64,000 nucleotides of DNA from Candidatus Thiodiazotropha sp. 'RUGA' (lineage in GTDB: Bacteria; Pseudomonadota; Gammaproteobacteria; Chromatiales; Chromatiaceae). The notes under the pieces are model-generated. The model saw nothing but the letters and a program-made list of their open reading frames with translations, was not told the origin of the DNA and did no database searches. Numbering within the stretch: the first letter of the stretch is position 1; every line of letters starts with the position of its first letter. The DNA lies in NCBI GenBank assembly GCA_016842065.1, contig JAEPDS010000023.1, forward strand, positions 1 to 64,000, in the 5' to 3' direction. Positions 18,329-29,599 of this stretch are shown here, piece by piece. A program made the position numbers and the translations under genes.

Positions 18329-18621
18329 TTGATTTGCATTGCATCTATTGTGCTTATCCTTGGACCAAAGCACTATAAATTGGACGCGACGTGAAAAAAC
18401 TAATCTGTTGGTTACCGGCATTGTGGCAAGAGTTTACTATTGATAATGACCGGGTAGATTAACCATGCCTGCCTATAAATTGCATGACCAAGCGAATACT
18501 TTTCGCTTTGACTGGTGTAATCAGTGGGAGGATTGCTTGTTTATTACTTATGCTACTCTTTGCGATTGGATCGATTTGGAACCTCATACCGGGGGCAGTT
18601 CAGCCCCCGATACAAGGATTC

Positions 18622-18957
18622 TTATAGGAACCCACCGTAGATAAACCGGTCGCCGCCATAAAGATCAGGGTTGCTGAACTTGAATTCGTCTTTAGAGATC
18701 ATTCCATCATCGTTCATGTCAGTCATCATGAATCCCTTGCTGGCCGCCTTTTCAGCATAGCCCATGTACTCATCCTTGCTGATCATTCCATCTTTATCCT
18801 TGTCCATCATACCTTGCGTCATCTTCATTTTTTCCATTGCAAGAAAATGACCGTAAAGGTCCGGATTTCCAGCGAACGGATTATCTTGTGCATGAAGAGC
18901 AACACTGGGAAGTGCGAGTGTCAAAGCGAGTGCAGTAGTTGCGAAAACTTTCTTCAT
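18622..18957 (-). CDS. secreted EF-hand calcium-binding protein
   Basis: A 111-residue protein with a signal peptide (cleaved near LHAQDN) and two canonical EF-hand loops, DKDKDGMISKDE and DMNDDGMISKDE, each with acidic residues at loop positions 1, 3, 5 and 12. Calcium binding in the periplasm is likely. The stretch FSNPDLYGGDRF repeats the earlier AGNPDLYGHF, suggesting an internal duplication. The start has an AGGAGA-type ribosome site (TTCTCCT on the plus strand). It converges on the cytochrome gene. Confidence 0.88.
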   Translation of the reverse strand: MKKVFATTALALTLALPSVALHAQDNPFAGNPDLYGHFLAMEKMKMTQGMMDKDKDGMISKDEYMGYAEKAASKGFMMTDMNDDGMISKDEFKFSNPDLYGGDRFIYGGFL

Positions 18958-19194
18958 CTGATTTCTCCTAATTGACTAGGGGTGTCTGAGCAGGGATCAC
19001 TAAGTCGGATATCCCTGGCACAGGTATGAGTGAATAATTCTGGTGAACGAGCCTCACATATTTATCACGGTGGGATAACAATTCGTTACATCAGGCGGGG
19101 CGACACATCGGTGGTTGGAGTCAAGCCATATTCCACTGCGAAATATGGCGATATCGTCCGTCGACTTGACTCCGGTCCCTCGATTAAAAAGGGT

Positions 19195-19325
19195 ACTGGT
19201 CCGAGCCATGAAGGTATTAGAAGAGGGCGGATTTAGCCATAGCACAAGGGAGTTGAATAGATTGAGGCTGGATAATCCGATGTTTCAGGTGTCTCCGTCC
19301 TCCAGCTCTCAGTATTGATATACAT
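19195..19325. repeat. dispersed degenerate repeat A, copy 4
   Basis: Contains AGAAGAGGGCGGATTTAGCC, then GGGAGTTGAATAGATTGAGG and CTGGATAATCCGATGTTTC, close to copy 1 around 5.11-5.20 kb. The gap 18958-19556 has no supported gene. It also holds a short hairpin GCCATATT / AATATGGC near 19130. Confidence 0.5.
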
Positions 19326-19556
19326 GGGTGTTGCTCTACTATTATTACTCAGGAGAAGACTTTGCTGATGGTGCAGGTTGTTCTATTGCGGTAGTTGATG
19401 GTGTGTTTATATCAGGACCAGATGGCCGGTCATGACAACTGGCATTAGGCTCTGCTTAGATCCGATTTCCTGGTTTACACGCTCCTTTGTGGTATCCAGG
19501 TGATTTAGTATTACTTTTTATATTATGATTCGTCCAGATTCACTCCAACTAATAAG

Positions 19557-22500
19557 ATGATGAAGAGTAAAAATATGGGTGATTTTAGAGAAATGAACCC
19601 TAGCAGTTATAAATATCGTCTGTTGTTAGTTTCTTTCTTGTTTTTTTTTATTACAGGCTGTGTCGGTAACGATAATCATAGGCTCATAGTTGACGGTGAG
19701 CTTGATTTGTCAGGGTGGTCCTTTGAAAAAGATGGCGTTGTTAATCTCGATGGCCAATGGGAGTTTTATTGGAATAACCTCCTGACGCCGGAGGATTTCA
19801 CGGCGTTATCTCCGCCTGAAATGACCGGCTATATTAACCTTCCCGCACCATGGAATGAATATAGCGTCAGCGGCAAAGAAATCGGAGCAGATGGATATGC
19901 CACCTTTCGCCTTCGGATACGGAACGTTCCTGGCAGCGGTGATATGGCGCTCAGAATATCCGAGGTCTATTCCGCCTATCGGCTCTGGGTAAATGGGAAC
20001 AAAGTGGCAGCTAGTGGTTCTGTCGCCAATCATTGGGATATGGAAGTGCCGCATCAGGCGATAACAATTGCCGGGATCTCCTCCTCCGACGAGGTAATCG
20101 AACTTGTGCTCCAGGCTTCAAACCACAACTTCTGGTCTGGTGGAGTTGTCAGTTCCCTGTGGTTCGGCCCGGAACAGATGGTACGTTCAAAGCAGGCATT
20201 TAAATGGGGTGTCATCCTCTTCATTGCGGGTTGCCTAGTGATGATGAGTGTTTACCATCTGGTACTTTATCTCTTTCGTAGTGAGGATGCTGCTTACCTC
20301 GCTTTTGGAGCATATTGCTTACTCTGGACCTGCTGTATCGTAGTCTCCCAGTTGAGTGACCAGATTATTCAAGTCCTATTTCCTGATGTCTCATGGCCGG
20401 CGATTTTCAGGATTGGCCAGATAAGTTTTTATCTCACCATTCCCGTTCTAGCCATGTTTTTCAGACTTCTCTACCCAAATGAGACTCCTCTTAAATTGGT
20501 ACAACTTTATCTGGTTGTCGGCGTATCGTTTTCTCTGTTAGCCCTTCTGGCACCCGTCGAGACAGTGAGCTATTGGATGAACGTTTACAATATTTTTACG
20601 GCATTTTTTATCGGCTATGCTTACTATCTTCTTGGCAGGGCAGCCAAGAGGGGACGTGAGGGTGCTTTATTCATTCTATCGGGGGGTGTTGTTATGGGAC
20701 TCTCCGGCGTCAACGACATGCTGCACAACATGCATGTTATTCATACCGCCTATATCTTTCCTTTTGGTATCTTGATTATGGCGCTGTTCCAGTCATTTGC
20801 GCTCTCTCTACGGTTCACTAGGGCGCTAACGACCGTCGAAAATTTCTCGGTGGAGATGGGGCGGAAAAATGTAGAACTGTCGAGAATGGACAGGCTCAAG
20901 GATGAATTCCTGGCCAATACCTCGCATGAACTTCGTACCCCCTTGAGCGGGATTATCGGTCTGACTGAATCTCTTCGGGATGGCGCAGCGGGACGGCTGC
21001 CGGAAAAGGCCAACGAGGATCTCTCCATGGTGATCTCGAGCGCCCGAAGACTGTCGTCACTGGTCGGCGATATTCTTGACTATTCCCGGCTCAAAAACAG
21101 TGATTTACAACTCGACAGAAGAGCTATCGATATAAATGCGGTGACTGATACGGTCTTTGCCGTCTCCAGACCTCTTGCCGACGCCATGGGAGTGACGCTC
21201 AACAACACAATACCGGATCACATGCCTTGCCTTTACGGTGATGAAGATCGTCTCCAGCAGATACTCTACAACCTCGTGGGCAATGCGATTAAGTTCACCG
21301 ACCTGGGCACGGTGACGGTTTCGGCGCAGATGAACAGGAACATGGCGAAAGTGTCCGTTTCGGATACGGGGACAGGCATAGCCAGTGATAAACTCGAAGA
21401 TATCTTTCTCGATTTTCACCAAGCAGACTCAGGCCCCTCAAGACGGGTCGGTGGTACCGGGCTCGGACTCTCCATTACCAAACGTTTGGTGGAACTTCAC
21501 GGCGGGACGATAAGTGTCGAATCGCAGCTTGGTGAAGGTTCAACTTTCAGTTTTACCATGCCCGTCAGCACCGTAAAATCTGAAGAAGATAACAATCCGG
21601 CTGGTGGAGTGATGACGACGATGCCGCCGCCGGTGGTCAAGGAATCCTTAAAAGGGGGCGTTCTCCATCCCGCTATAATCGGGGCGCCCGGCAGCGGAGG
21701 CAGTAAAACGGTTCTGGCTATCGACGATGACCCGGTCAATCTCCAGGTGGCAATCAACCATCTCACCCTCAATGGTGTGAATGTAATAACCGCGACAAGC
21801 GGGACGGAAGCACTGAAGCATATCGAAGGTGGCAAAAAGCCCGATCTTCTTCTCCTCGATGTCATGATGCCTGGTGTTACCGGCTATGAGGTTTGTCTGA
21901 AATTGCGGGAACAGTACTCGGCCCTGGTACTCCCCATCATCATGGTAACAGCCAGGAATCGTGTAGCCGACCTGGTAGAAGGTTTCGAAACAGGAGCCAA
22001 CGATTACATCACTAAACCGTTTGCCAGGGAAGAACTGCTGGCACGCGTTAATACCCACCTTAAGCTTGGAGATGCTTATGAAGCGCTGCGGGAAAATCTT
22101 CGTCTAAAAGATGAGATCAGGCATCGTAAGCAGACCGAGCAGGATTTACGTATCACACAGCGACGCCTCTCTCACCTGCTTGATGCCGTGGATGATGCTC
22201 TACTTGCTATCAACGAAAGCGGAGAGGTATGTTTCAGCAACCGTGCCTGTGAAGATACCCTCGGTTTTGTCTCCGGTGATCTTATCGGTTGCCCGGCCCG
22301 TTCTTTATTACAAAAAGAAAGTGATGAAAGACTTATCTCTCTCTTCAGCGGCGACTTCGAATCTAACATCACCGCTGGTATCACAGAGAACTTCGATAAT
22401 GTTGGCTTTACCGGAGCCGATTCCCGACAGCTTAACGCAAACATACTGGTCAGTCCCCTGGAGCTCGAAGAAGAGACCCTCTATCTCACTATCCTTCGAA

Positions 22501-23006
22501 GCGGTTCGCCCCAGCCTTCGGTGCCGGCCATTATCGAAGAGTTAAACAGCAACCGCCAGAGACTCCGTCTCTTTGAAGAAGTTCTTGATGACCTCTTCAG
22601 CAAGGGGAGTGATGTAAAGCCCGAACTGCGAAACGAGTTAAAGGTTATTGACAGCACCCTGGAGCAGGTTGGCAGGGTGCTCCTTCCCGGAGATGGCCTT
22701 GATGACAGGCGTGTTCTGGCAGTAGAGGTCATGAAGCTCTCGGTGGCTTACTGGTCAGAAACTACGGGGACCACAAAGATAGAGCTGGCCATCGCCTCAA
22801 AATTGTGGAAGGTCTATACCAACCAGGACGGCTGGGAGCGTACCCAGACACTCGATAAGTATCTTTCCCTGGATACCCTTCCCGACAACCCCCGATGGAA
22901 GAAGGTCATGGCAACGGCCGATTTTGTCCTCTCCAGCTCCGACCAGTCGTCGTCATTACGGGAGCGTCTTGAGCCTGCACTCGCGCAGCTTCGTCTATCC
23001 CGCTGA
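19557..23006 (+). CDS. hybrid sensor histidine kinase (7TMR-DISM type) with receiver and PAS domains
   Basis: A 1149-residue membrane sensor. A signal or lipobox-like start (FFFITGC) is followed by an extracellular sugar-binding-like fold ([28 protein letters not shown]), about seven TM helices at 215-430, a HisKA domain with phospho-acceptor His457 (TSHELRTPL), an HATPase domain ([17 protein letters not shown]), a receiver with Asp768 ([10 protein letters not shown]) and lysine in YITKPF, then a PAS-like domain at about 870-985 and a C-terminal helical region with no known output. The ligand and partner regulator are unknown; no response regulator gene adjoins. The start among several nearby ATGs is uncertain. 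Confidence 0.92.
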   Translation: MMKSKNMGDFREMNPSSYKYRLLLVSFLFFFITGCVGNDNHRLIVDGELDLSGWSFEKDGVVNLDGQWEFYWNNLLTPEDFTALSPPEMTGYINLPAPWNEYSVSGKEIGADGYATFRLRIRNVPGSGDMALRISEVYSAYRLWVNGNKVAASGSVANHWDMEVPHQAITIAGISSSDEVIELVLQASNHNFWSGGVVSSLWFGPEQMVRSKQAFKWGVILFIAGCLVMMSVYHLVLYLFRSEDAAYLAFGAYCLLWTCCIVVSQLSDQIIQVLFPDVSWPAIFRIGQISFYLTIPVLAMFFRLLYPNETPLKLVQLYLVVGVSFSLLALLAPVETVSYWMNVYNIFTAFFIGYAYYLLGRAAKRGREGALFILSGGVVMGLSGVNDMLHNMHVIHTAYIFPFGILIMALFQSFALSLRFTRALTTVENFSVEMGRKNVELSRMDRLKDEFLANTSHELRTPLSGIIGLTESLRDGAAGRLPEKANEDLSMVISSARRLSSLVGDILDYSRLKNSDLQLDRRAIDINAVTDTVFAVSRPLADAMGVTLNNTIPDHMPCLYGDEDRLQQILYNLVGNAIKFTDLGTVTVSAQMNRNMAKVSVSDTGTGIASDKLEDIFLDFHQADSGPSRRVGGTGLGLSITKRLVELHGGTISVESQLGEGSTFSFTMPVSTVKSEEDNNPAGGVMTTMPPPVVKESLKGGVLHPAIIGAPGSGGSKTVLAIDDDPVNLQVAINHLTLNGVNVITATSGTEALKHIEGGKKPDLLLLDVMMPGVTGYEVCLKLREQYSALVLPIIMVTARNRVADLVEGFETGANDYITKPFAREELLARVNTHLKLGDAYEALRENLRLKDEIRHRKQTEQDLRITQRRLSHLLDAVDDALLAINESGEVCFSNRACEDTLGFVSGDLIGCPARSLLQKESDERLISLFSGDFESNITAGITENFDNVGFTGADSRQLNANILVSPLELEEETLYLTILRSGSPQPSVPAIIEELNSNRQRLRLFEEVLDDLFSKGSDVKPELRNELKVIDSTLEQVGRVLLPGDGLDDRRVLAVEVMKLSVAYWSETTGTTKIELAIASKLWKVYTNQDGWERTQTLDKYLSLDTLPDNPRWKKVMATADFVLSSSDQSSSLRERLEPALAQLRLSR

Positions 23007-23241
23007 TTATCGCCCCGTGATTCGCTACAGGTTCGTTTGCATCTGTAGGCAACGCTTACAACTACTTGGAATAAAAGATAAAAACCGGTTAGTAATACCG
23101 GCATCATTTCGTCTGCAGTTGGTTTTAACAATATTAACGAGATGGTTATTTGACTTTGCAGGTGGCTCAGCTGCAAGGTGAAAAATAATGTTATTCATTT
23201 ACAGGGAGCTGTATCACCCGCTGCGGAGGAAAGAAAATTTT

Positions 23242-25722
23242 ATGACTTTGAGCCGAGAGAAGAAAACCCAGAGACTACCATTTATCATTTTGGCTTTTAT
23301 CTGCCTGGTCATTATCGGGCAGCTGTTTTCGGCTCGGGTAAGTGCTGCAATTGGTACCGCGGATGGTGAGTACACCATAACGATATATTTTGCCGGCACT
23401 TTGATGGATCGAAACATGTGGGATGCGACGGAAGACTTCTACCGTCCTGAAACTGTGGCGACCCTGCATCACCTTCAGAGGGTGGCGCCTGATTATCCCA
23501 ATCACCACAAGATTATAGTTGATGGATTTCCATTTGAGTGGTCGGTACGTCCCAATTGGGGAACGAAAACGCAGGAAGTCGTCAACCTGTTAACACCGAT
23601 CACCAGCAATATTGACTGTGCCGGTGGGCGTTGCATCACCCTCAATCTGGTCGGTTTCAGCCGGGGGGCTGTTTCCACCATGCATTTCGCCTATCGTCTA
23701 TCCACAGATGATAATCTTCGTGATATTCAACTAAAAATTAAAAAAACCAATATCCTGGCCTTCGATCCGGTACCTGGTGATTCCCTTTTACCAGGGGATT
23801 ACTTTAATTTAGATGCGAATGTCGAATTCATTGGTTTTTACGCCAGGGATGAACGTGCTGCCTTGTTCGCTCCGGTGTTTCCTTCGCAGTTGGCCGCACC
23901 AAACCCCCGAATGGATTTCTTCATCGCGCCCGGCGCTCACACAACCATGGTCGGAAATACCAGGAAGCATGGTCACTTTCACAATGGAAATATATTAGAC
24001 TCGACGAATGGTTATGATGACCAAAATCTCGTTCATGTTTCCAGCGCATTGAGGATCTTCGCCACGGAAATACTAGGCTCATCTGATTGGGGATATGTCA
24101 GATTCGCGCCGCGTGATAACCTGGATCTGGATTGGTACCAAGGCGAAACAGATATCGCGCAGCTTGAATCGCAGTTCACCAACAAGATTGGTGCTATGTA
24201 TTCTTTTCCATTGCCAATCAACTATTACAGTGTGATGCGTAATGCGGGCCTATTCTATGGCGCACCCAAGGAGGCCTGGGGAGGTATTATTCCGGGCTGC
24301 TGGACCGCGGGCTCATGGCCACTCATTAGTGCGCATAATCCACGTTGTGTTTATCATCGTCCTGCCTATCGTAGCCGTGCTTTGCTCGGGTTGTCTGACG
24401 GACCTTTAAGCAATGTTTCCGCTGCAAAACATCTGAGTGCACAGGTGTCTCCAAGTGATAGGAGTCTCGCAATCTGGAACTTGATAAGGACGCGGGGTAG
24501 CCTGGACGTCGATGGAGATATCGTCGATTACAATGAAGACAACTGTCCGCTCGTACACAATCCCGGCCAGGAGGACTATGATCATGACCTCCTGGGAGAC
24601 GCCTGCGACGATGATAAGGATAACGATACCATCTTGAATGCTTCAGACAACTGCCCCTACACGGAGAATACAGACCAGGTGGATATAGATAACGATGGTA
24701 TTGGTGATGCTTGCGACGCCGACATCGATGAAGATGGAGACGGTTTCAATAATGATGTAGATAACTGTCCGGTCACAGTGAACGCAGACCAGGCAGATTC
24801 AGACAATGATGGTGTTGGTGATGCTTGTGATACTGACCTGGACGGAGATGGAATCGGCAATAGTGTCGATAACTGTCCACTCACAGAAAACACAGACCAA
24901 AAAGATTCAGATATCGATGGTGTTGGAGATGTTTGTGATAGCGACATTGACGGAGATGGCATCGACAACACGATCGACAATTGCCCGCTAGCCGGAAATC
25001 CAGGGCAGGAAAATATTGATGGTGATACATTTGGTGATGTCTGCGATGGTGATGCTGACAACGATCTTATACTTGATCCTATTGACAACTGCCCCCTCGT
25101 AACTAACACAGATCAGGCGGACCTGGATAACGATAGCATTGGAGATGCTTGTGATAGCGACATTGACGGAGATGATATAGAGAATAGTACTGACAATTGC
25201 CCGCTAACCGAAAATTCGGATCAAAATGACACAGACCTTGATGGAGATGGTGATGCCTGCGACGATGATCACGATGGTGACGGAGTGCTGGATGAAGTAG
25301 ATAATTGTCAATTTGTCATCAACCCGGGGCAGGAGAATAGCGATGGCGATGATTTTGGTGATGCCTGCGATGAAGATAGTGATAACGATATGGTGGTCAA
25401 TCTGACTGACAACTGCTCTCTGATAGCCAATGCAGATCAGCTCGATACCGATATGGATGGTGTTGGAGACGCTTGCGATACCGATCTCGATGGAGATGGT
25501 GTTGAGAATAGTATGGACAATTGTCCAAATTTATCGAACTCTGATCAGGCTGATGCTGACTCGGACAATATCGGTGATGGTTGTGATACAGATATTAGAG
25601 TTGTTAACGAAGATGAAGAAAGTGGCGGAGGTGGCAGTTTTGATCTGCCCCTGATATATATTTTAGGCATGGTTTTTATATGCTATTTAAGTCGACATCG
25701 TTGCTTGAGTCGTATCAACTGA
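23242..25722 (+). CDS. secreted alpha/beta-hydrolase (DUF2235-like) with thrombospondin type 3 repeats and GlyGly-CTERM-like tail
   Basis: About 826 residues. A long signal sequence (LPFIILAFICLVIIGQLFSA) leads into a hydrolase domain (about 35-330) with the nucleophile elbow GFSRG, a local FDPVPGD and a later GAHTTMVG, resembling DUF2235 phospholipase-type proteins. About ten thrombospondin type 3 repeats follow (DNCP...DxDxDGxGDACD), which bind many calcium ions. The C-terminus is GGGGS, a hydrophobic helix (LPLIYILGMVFICYL) and basic residues, as in GlyGly-CTERM proteins processed by rhombosortase. The ATG at 23242 has GGAGGA upstream; an in-frame ATG at 23188 would add 18 residues. Likely a surface or secreted lipase-like enzyme, substrate unknown. 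Confidence 0.85.
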   Translation: MTLSREKKTQRLPFIILAFICLVIIGQLFSARVSAAIGTADGEYTITIYFAGTLMDRNMWDATEDFYRPETVATLHHLQRVAPDYPNHHKIIVDGFPFEWSVRPNWGTKTQEVVNLLTPITSNIDCAGGRCITLNLVGFSRGAVSTMHFAYRLSTDDNLRDIQLKIKKTNILAFDPVPGDSLLPGDYFNLDANVEFIGFYARDERAALFAPVFPSQLAAPNPRMDFFIAPGAHTTMVGNTRKHGHFHNGNILDSTNGYDDQNLVHVSSALRIFATEILGSSDWGYVRFAPRDNLDLDWYQGETDIAQLESQFTNKIGAMYSFPLPINYYSVMRNAGLFYGAPKEAWGGIIPGCWTAGSWPLISAHNPRCVYHRPAYRSRALLGLSDGPLSNVSAAKHLSAQVSPSDRSLAIWNLIRTRGSLDVDGDIVDYNEDNCPLVHNPGQEDYDHDLLGDACDDDKDNDTILNASDNCPYTENTDQVDIDNDGIGDACDADIDEDGDGFNNDVDNCPVTVNADQADSDNDGVGDACDTDLDGDGIGNSVDNCPLTENTDQKDSDIDGVGDVCDSDIDGDGIDNTIDNCPLAGNPGQENIDGDTFGDVCDGDADNDLILDPIDNCPLVTNTDQADLDNDSIGDACDSDIDGDDIENSTDNCPLTENSDQNDTDLDGDGDACDDDHDGDGVLDEVDNCQFVINPGQENSDGDDFGDACDEDSDNDMVVNLTDNCSLIANADQLDTDMDGVGDACDTDLDGDGVENSMDNCPNLSNSDQADADSDNIGDGCDTDIRVVNEDEESGGGGSFDLPLIYILGMVFICYLSRHRCLSRIN

Positions 25723-26199
25723 TGCATTCAAAACTTATCAATTAAAAAGACCCTGCATTAAAATCATTTTTACACAACAGCCAATACGAACGACCGATAC
25801 TTTACATCAAGATTCCCTGATTCCGACGGTCTTACGCGGGAAAACATGGAGACTTATGGGCGCAAAGCCATTTCTTCCATAGAGCCGACTGGAGTAGAAC
25901 CTCTATTCAGAAGTTTCTTACAGTTCTCGCCAGGGAAATGCTGCTTGAGATGGTATCACCGCCGAGGTTGTGGTCTGATCCGTCCAGAGAGATGCTTACA
26001 ATGTTAAATGCTACAGTATCCTGTCTGGATACAAAGTGCTGTTGCTTCATATATTATCTATAGTTCAGATTTTTCCCGCAACGCTCGCCTCACCCAAATC
26101 GAACTGGTTCATCTAATGTCGGGTATTCAGATATCTATACTTGTAAGCAGCAGGACAGGTTACTGGGACCTTTATCTAATTATAGAGCATAATGGTTAA

Positions 26200-26340
26200 A
26201 AGTACTGGAAGAGGTTATGTTAAGGATGTAACCTAAGGGATTGATTAAATTGAAGTGAAATGGTTGTAGATTTCAGCTGTACCGTTACCCATTTTCTGTC
26301 TTTATAGGCGGGAGGCAGCTATTTTCCTATACTTGATCGC
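26200..26340. repeat. dispersed degenerate repeat A, copy 5
   Basis: Contains ACTGGAAGAGG, GGGATTGATTAAATTGAAG, TTTTCTGTCTTTATAGGCG and CTATTTTCCTATACTT, corresponding in order to the landmarks of copies 1 and 2. The 810-base gap 25723-26534 has no supported gene. Confidence 0.5.
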
Positions 26341-26534
26341 GAAGGAAAATAACAAGGTGGCCTATTTTAATAGAGTCTAATGTACGCTGAAATGTTGCCG
26401 GATGTTGGTCTTGTCATCAACCACATGGTTTCAGTAGCATGGCTTGCGATTGAATAGGCAGAGTATGTCTCTCTGTTATGATGGTTAGAATAACAAATCA
26501 AGAATAATTCGATAGGGCATCCGGGTCGTTTTCT

Positions 26535-29456
26535 ATGAGTAAGATTCAGTGCGCTATTAGTGGTATCATTTTGAAGACAATAACTACGTTAATTCTACTA
26601 CTGAGCCTAGTTCAGACAGTAACCGCAGAGCCACTTGAGTTAACTCAAGATGAACAGGCATTCATAGAATCCCATCCTGTTATCCGTGTGCATAATGAGA
26701 CGAATTGGCCGCCCTTTAACTATGTACAGAATGGAAAACCACAGGGCTACTCCGTCGATTTCATGAATCTGGTCGCTGAGCGGGCCGAATTGGATATCGA
26801 GTATGTCATCGGCCCTTCATGGAGTGAATTCCTCGGCATGATGAAAGCAGGCACACTCGATGTGATGCTGAATATCGTCAAGACCCCGGAGCGGGAAAAA
26901 TACCTCCTGTTTACTCAACCCTATGCAGATAATCCGAATGCTATTCTCAGTAAGAAAGAGACGCCATATGAAAATATAGAGTCGCTCTCCGGGAAAACGG
27001 TAGCTGTACCCAAAGGCTTTTTTACCGAAGAGATTCTTATCAGGGACTATCCTGAGATCAGACTGCTTCCAGTGAAGAATATGCTTGAAACGATGAAGGC
27101 AGTCTCTTTTGGGAAGGCCGATGCGGCGCTGGGAGAGCTGGCGGTTTTCAACCATCTTTTGAACGAGCACATGATGTCCGGTCTGGCAATCAGCGGTGAA
27201 GCTTTGATGGGGGATCCCGAGTATTCCCTGTTAAATATTGCTACGCGTCAAGACCTTCCTCTTCTCGCCTCCATTCTAAGGAAAAGCATTGCATCAGTAA
27301 GTCTTGAGGATAAAAAGAGGCTTCAACAAAAATGGTTGTCCAACGTCGTAAAAAAGCGACTTGTATCTCCCTTGACGCAGGAAGAGCGTGATTTCATTGA
27401 GGCGCACCCTGTCATTCGTGTGCATAACGAATTGAACTGGCCACCCTTTAACTACACTCAAGATGGAGAGCCCCAGGGATTCTCCATCGACTTTATGAAT
27501 CTGGTCGCTGAAAGAGCGGGCTTTGAGGTTGAGTATATTTCCGGCCCTTCGTGGAACGAGTTTCTCCAGATGATGAAAAAGGGCACTCTGGATGTGATGC
27601 TGAACATCGTAAAGACCCCGGAGCGGCAAAAGTACCTTCTGTTTACTCAGCCCTATGCAGATAATCCAAATGCCATTCTCAGCAAGAAAGAGAAACCCTA
27701 TGAAAGTATCGAGTCACTTATTGGCAAAACGGTTGCAGTTCCGAAAGGTTTTTTCACGGAAGAGGTTCTGAGCAAAAATTATCCGGAGATCAGGCTGCTT
27801 CCACTGAACAATATGTTGGAAACGATGAAAGCCGTGACATTCGGCAAGGCAGATGCTGCGCTGGGTGAGTTGGCAGTCTTTAACCATCTTTTGAATGATC
27901 ACATGATGTCTGATCTGACGATCAGCGGCGAAGCCCTGATGGGAGATCCTGAATACTCATTGCTGAATATTGCCACGCGAAAAGATCTTCCGCTTCTTGC
28001 TGCCATCCTGCGCAAGGGGATGAAGTCGATCTCACCCGGGGAGAAAAAAGAGCTACAACTGAAATGGCTTGGCGTATCCGAGGCAGAAAAGGATCCCAAT
28101 GCGCTTACAGAAGATGAAAGAGTATTTTTGGCGCAAAATCCCATGATTCGGTTTCGTGTCAATCGAGACAGGGCTCCCTATGAATTCAGTCTTGATGGTG
28201 TCGCAGCCGGGATTGCGGTGGATTACATCAAAGCAGTCGCCAATCGAACCGGTTTCGATGCCGAATTTGTTATCGATGACCGTCCGCTCTCTGAAGCGCT
28301 TAAGTCGGTAAACAGTGACCGGACAGAATATGACACCTTGTTGTATGCCGTTAAAACAGCGGAACGAAGAGATGAGTTCTCGTTTGGTGATCCCTATTTG
28401 GCGAACCCGATCATGATAGTGACTCATAAATCGTCAGGTTATATTGGTCAAATGTCAGATCTGTCCGGAAAAGTACTGGCCATCGAAAAAGGACTTATCA
28501 CCAACAAATGGGTGTCTAGGGACTATCCTAACATCAGCGTTATATCAGCTGATACCACACTTGATGCGCTCAAGATGCTACAGAATCAAGAGGTGGATGC
28601 ATACTTGGGCAACTTGGCCATCGTCAACTATATGATCAACCAGAAAGGGATGAGCGATCTTCAAGTCGCAGCACCCTCTGGATACGATGACATCAAGTTC
28701 AGTTTTGTGGGCCCAAAGGAGTGGCCAGAGTTAACATCGATTTTGAGCAAGGGATTGCGGAAGATTTCAGCAGAAGAGCACACTGAGATTCAACAGAAAT
28801 GGTTTTCTCTACAGGTTCTTGAAAAACTCGACTATAAGAAGCTCATCTATATCAGTTTGTTTTTTCTGACCATTCTTCTCGTGGTGATATACAAAAACCG
28901 ATCTATCAGAATAATCAACGAACAATTGGAAACTTCACACCGGCTGATCGAGGAGAAAAACAGACTCCTAAAAGAGTTGGTCATTACCGATAACCTGACA
29001 AAGATCTATAACAGGCACAAATTGGATGAGGTTCTGATCTATGAGGTCAACAGGGCCAACCGGTCCAAGTCCACCTTTGGTGTCGTTCTGATCGATATCG
29101 ACTATTTCAAACAGACCAATGATACCTACGGCCACCAGATGGGTGATCGGGTACTGAGGGAGTTTGCTGATATTTTATTGAGTCACTCAAGACGTAGCGA
29201 TGTTGTAGGGCGATGGGGAGGTGAAGAGTTTATGATAATATGCACTGAAACGACGCTGGATGGCTTGATCACGTTTTCAGAGAACCTCCGAAACAGCATA
29301 TCAAAATACGCATTTTCAACAGGTGAGAATAAAACAGCCAGTTTGGGTGTCTCTCTCTATCTGGCGGAAGAGAGTGTTGATCAACTAGTAAACAGAGCGG
29401 ATGAGGCACTTTATCAGGCAAAGGAGAAGGGCAGAAACAGAGTGGATTATCGATAA
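26535..29456 (+). CDS. diguanylate cyclase with three tandem SBP_bac_3 sensor domains
   Basis: A 973-residue protein: signal peptide, three periplasmic solute-binding domains of family 3 (about residues 35-275, 280-515 and 520-755), one TM helix (LIYISLFFLTILLVVIY), a short coiled coil and a GGDEF domain (WGGEEF, with RRSD inhibitory site five residues upstream). The first two binding domains are close duplicates (shared HPVIRVHNE, NWPPFNY, LDVMLNIVKTPER and FTQPYADNPNAILSKKE), while the third is diverged (FRVNRDRAPYEFSLDG). Family knowledge: such domains bind amino acids or similar small solutes and gate the cytoplasmic cyclase. Active cyclase is likely. Confidence 0.94.
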   Translation: MSKIQCAISGIILKTITTLILLLSLVQTVTAEPLELTQDEQAFIESHPVIRVHNETNWPPFNYVQNGKPQGYSVDFMNLVAERAELDIEYVIGPSWSEFLGMMKAGTLDVMLNIVKTPEREKYLLFTQPYADNPNAILSKKETPYENIESLSGKTVAVPKGFFTEEILIRDYPEIRLLPVKNMLETMKAVSFGKADAALGELAVFNHLLNEHMMSGLAISGEALMGDPEYSLLNIATRQDLPLLASILRKSIASVSLEDKKRLQQKWLSNVVKKRLVSPLTQEERDFIEAHPVIRVHNELNWPPFNYTQDGEPQGFSIDFMNLVAERAGFEVEYISGPSWNEFLQMMKKGTLDVMLNIVKTPERQKYLLFTQPYADNPNAILSKKEKPYESIESLIGKTVAVPKGFFTEEVLSKNYPEIRLLPLNNMLETMKAVTFGKADAALGELAVFNHLLNDHMMSDLTISGEALMGDPEYSLLNIATRKDLPLLAAILRKGMKSISPGEKKELQLKWLGVSEAEKDPNALTEDERVFLAQNPMIRFRVNRDRAPYEFSLDGVAAGIAVDYIKAVANRTGFDAEFVIDDRPLSEALKSVNSDRTEYDTLLYAVKTAERRDEFSFGDPYLANPIMIVTHKSSGYIGQMSDLSGKVLAIEKGLITNKWVSRDYPNISVISADTTLDALKMLQNQEVDAYLGNLAIVNYMINQKGMSDLQVAAPSGYDDIKFSFVGPKEWPELTSILSKGLRKISAEEHTEIQQKWFSLQVLEKLDYKKLIYISLFFLTILLVVIYKNRSIRIINEQLETSHRLIEEKNRLLKELVITDNLTKIYNRHKLDEVLIYEVNRANRSKSTFGVVLIDIDYFKQTNDTYGHQMGDRVLREFADILLSHSRRSDVVGRWGGEEFMIICTETTLDGLITFSENLRNSISKYAFSTGENKTASLGVSLYLAEESVDQLVNRADEALYQAKEKGRNRVDYR

Positions 29457-29599
29457 AACACCTTCCTAACGCACCCATAAGAATCTTAAATGTACTTTGG
29501 CTCCATTATTAGTTCTATTAATCAAGGCAGTGGCTTACTCTACAGGCTTGGAATAACCACCTGTAGGTGAAGCTGAGCTACGCTTCAGTGGAGTTAAGA

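Noticed and set aside
19054-19245. A 63-codon minus-strand frame in the gap before the hybrid kinase
   Set aside because: It runs into repeat A and has neither domain nor ribosome site.
24540-25600. Regularly spaced repeats in the hydrolase gene suggesting a CRISPR or satellite
   Set aside because: The period encodes thrombospondin type 3 repeats (DNCP...GDACD) in one open frame, and the units are not identical in DNA, so they are protein repeats.
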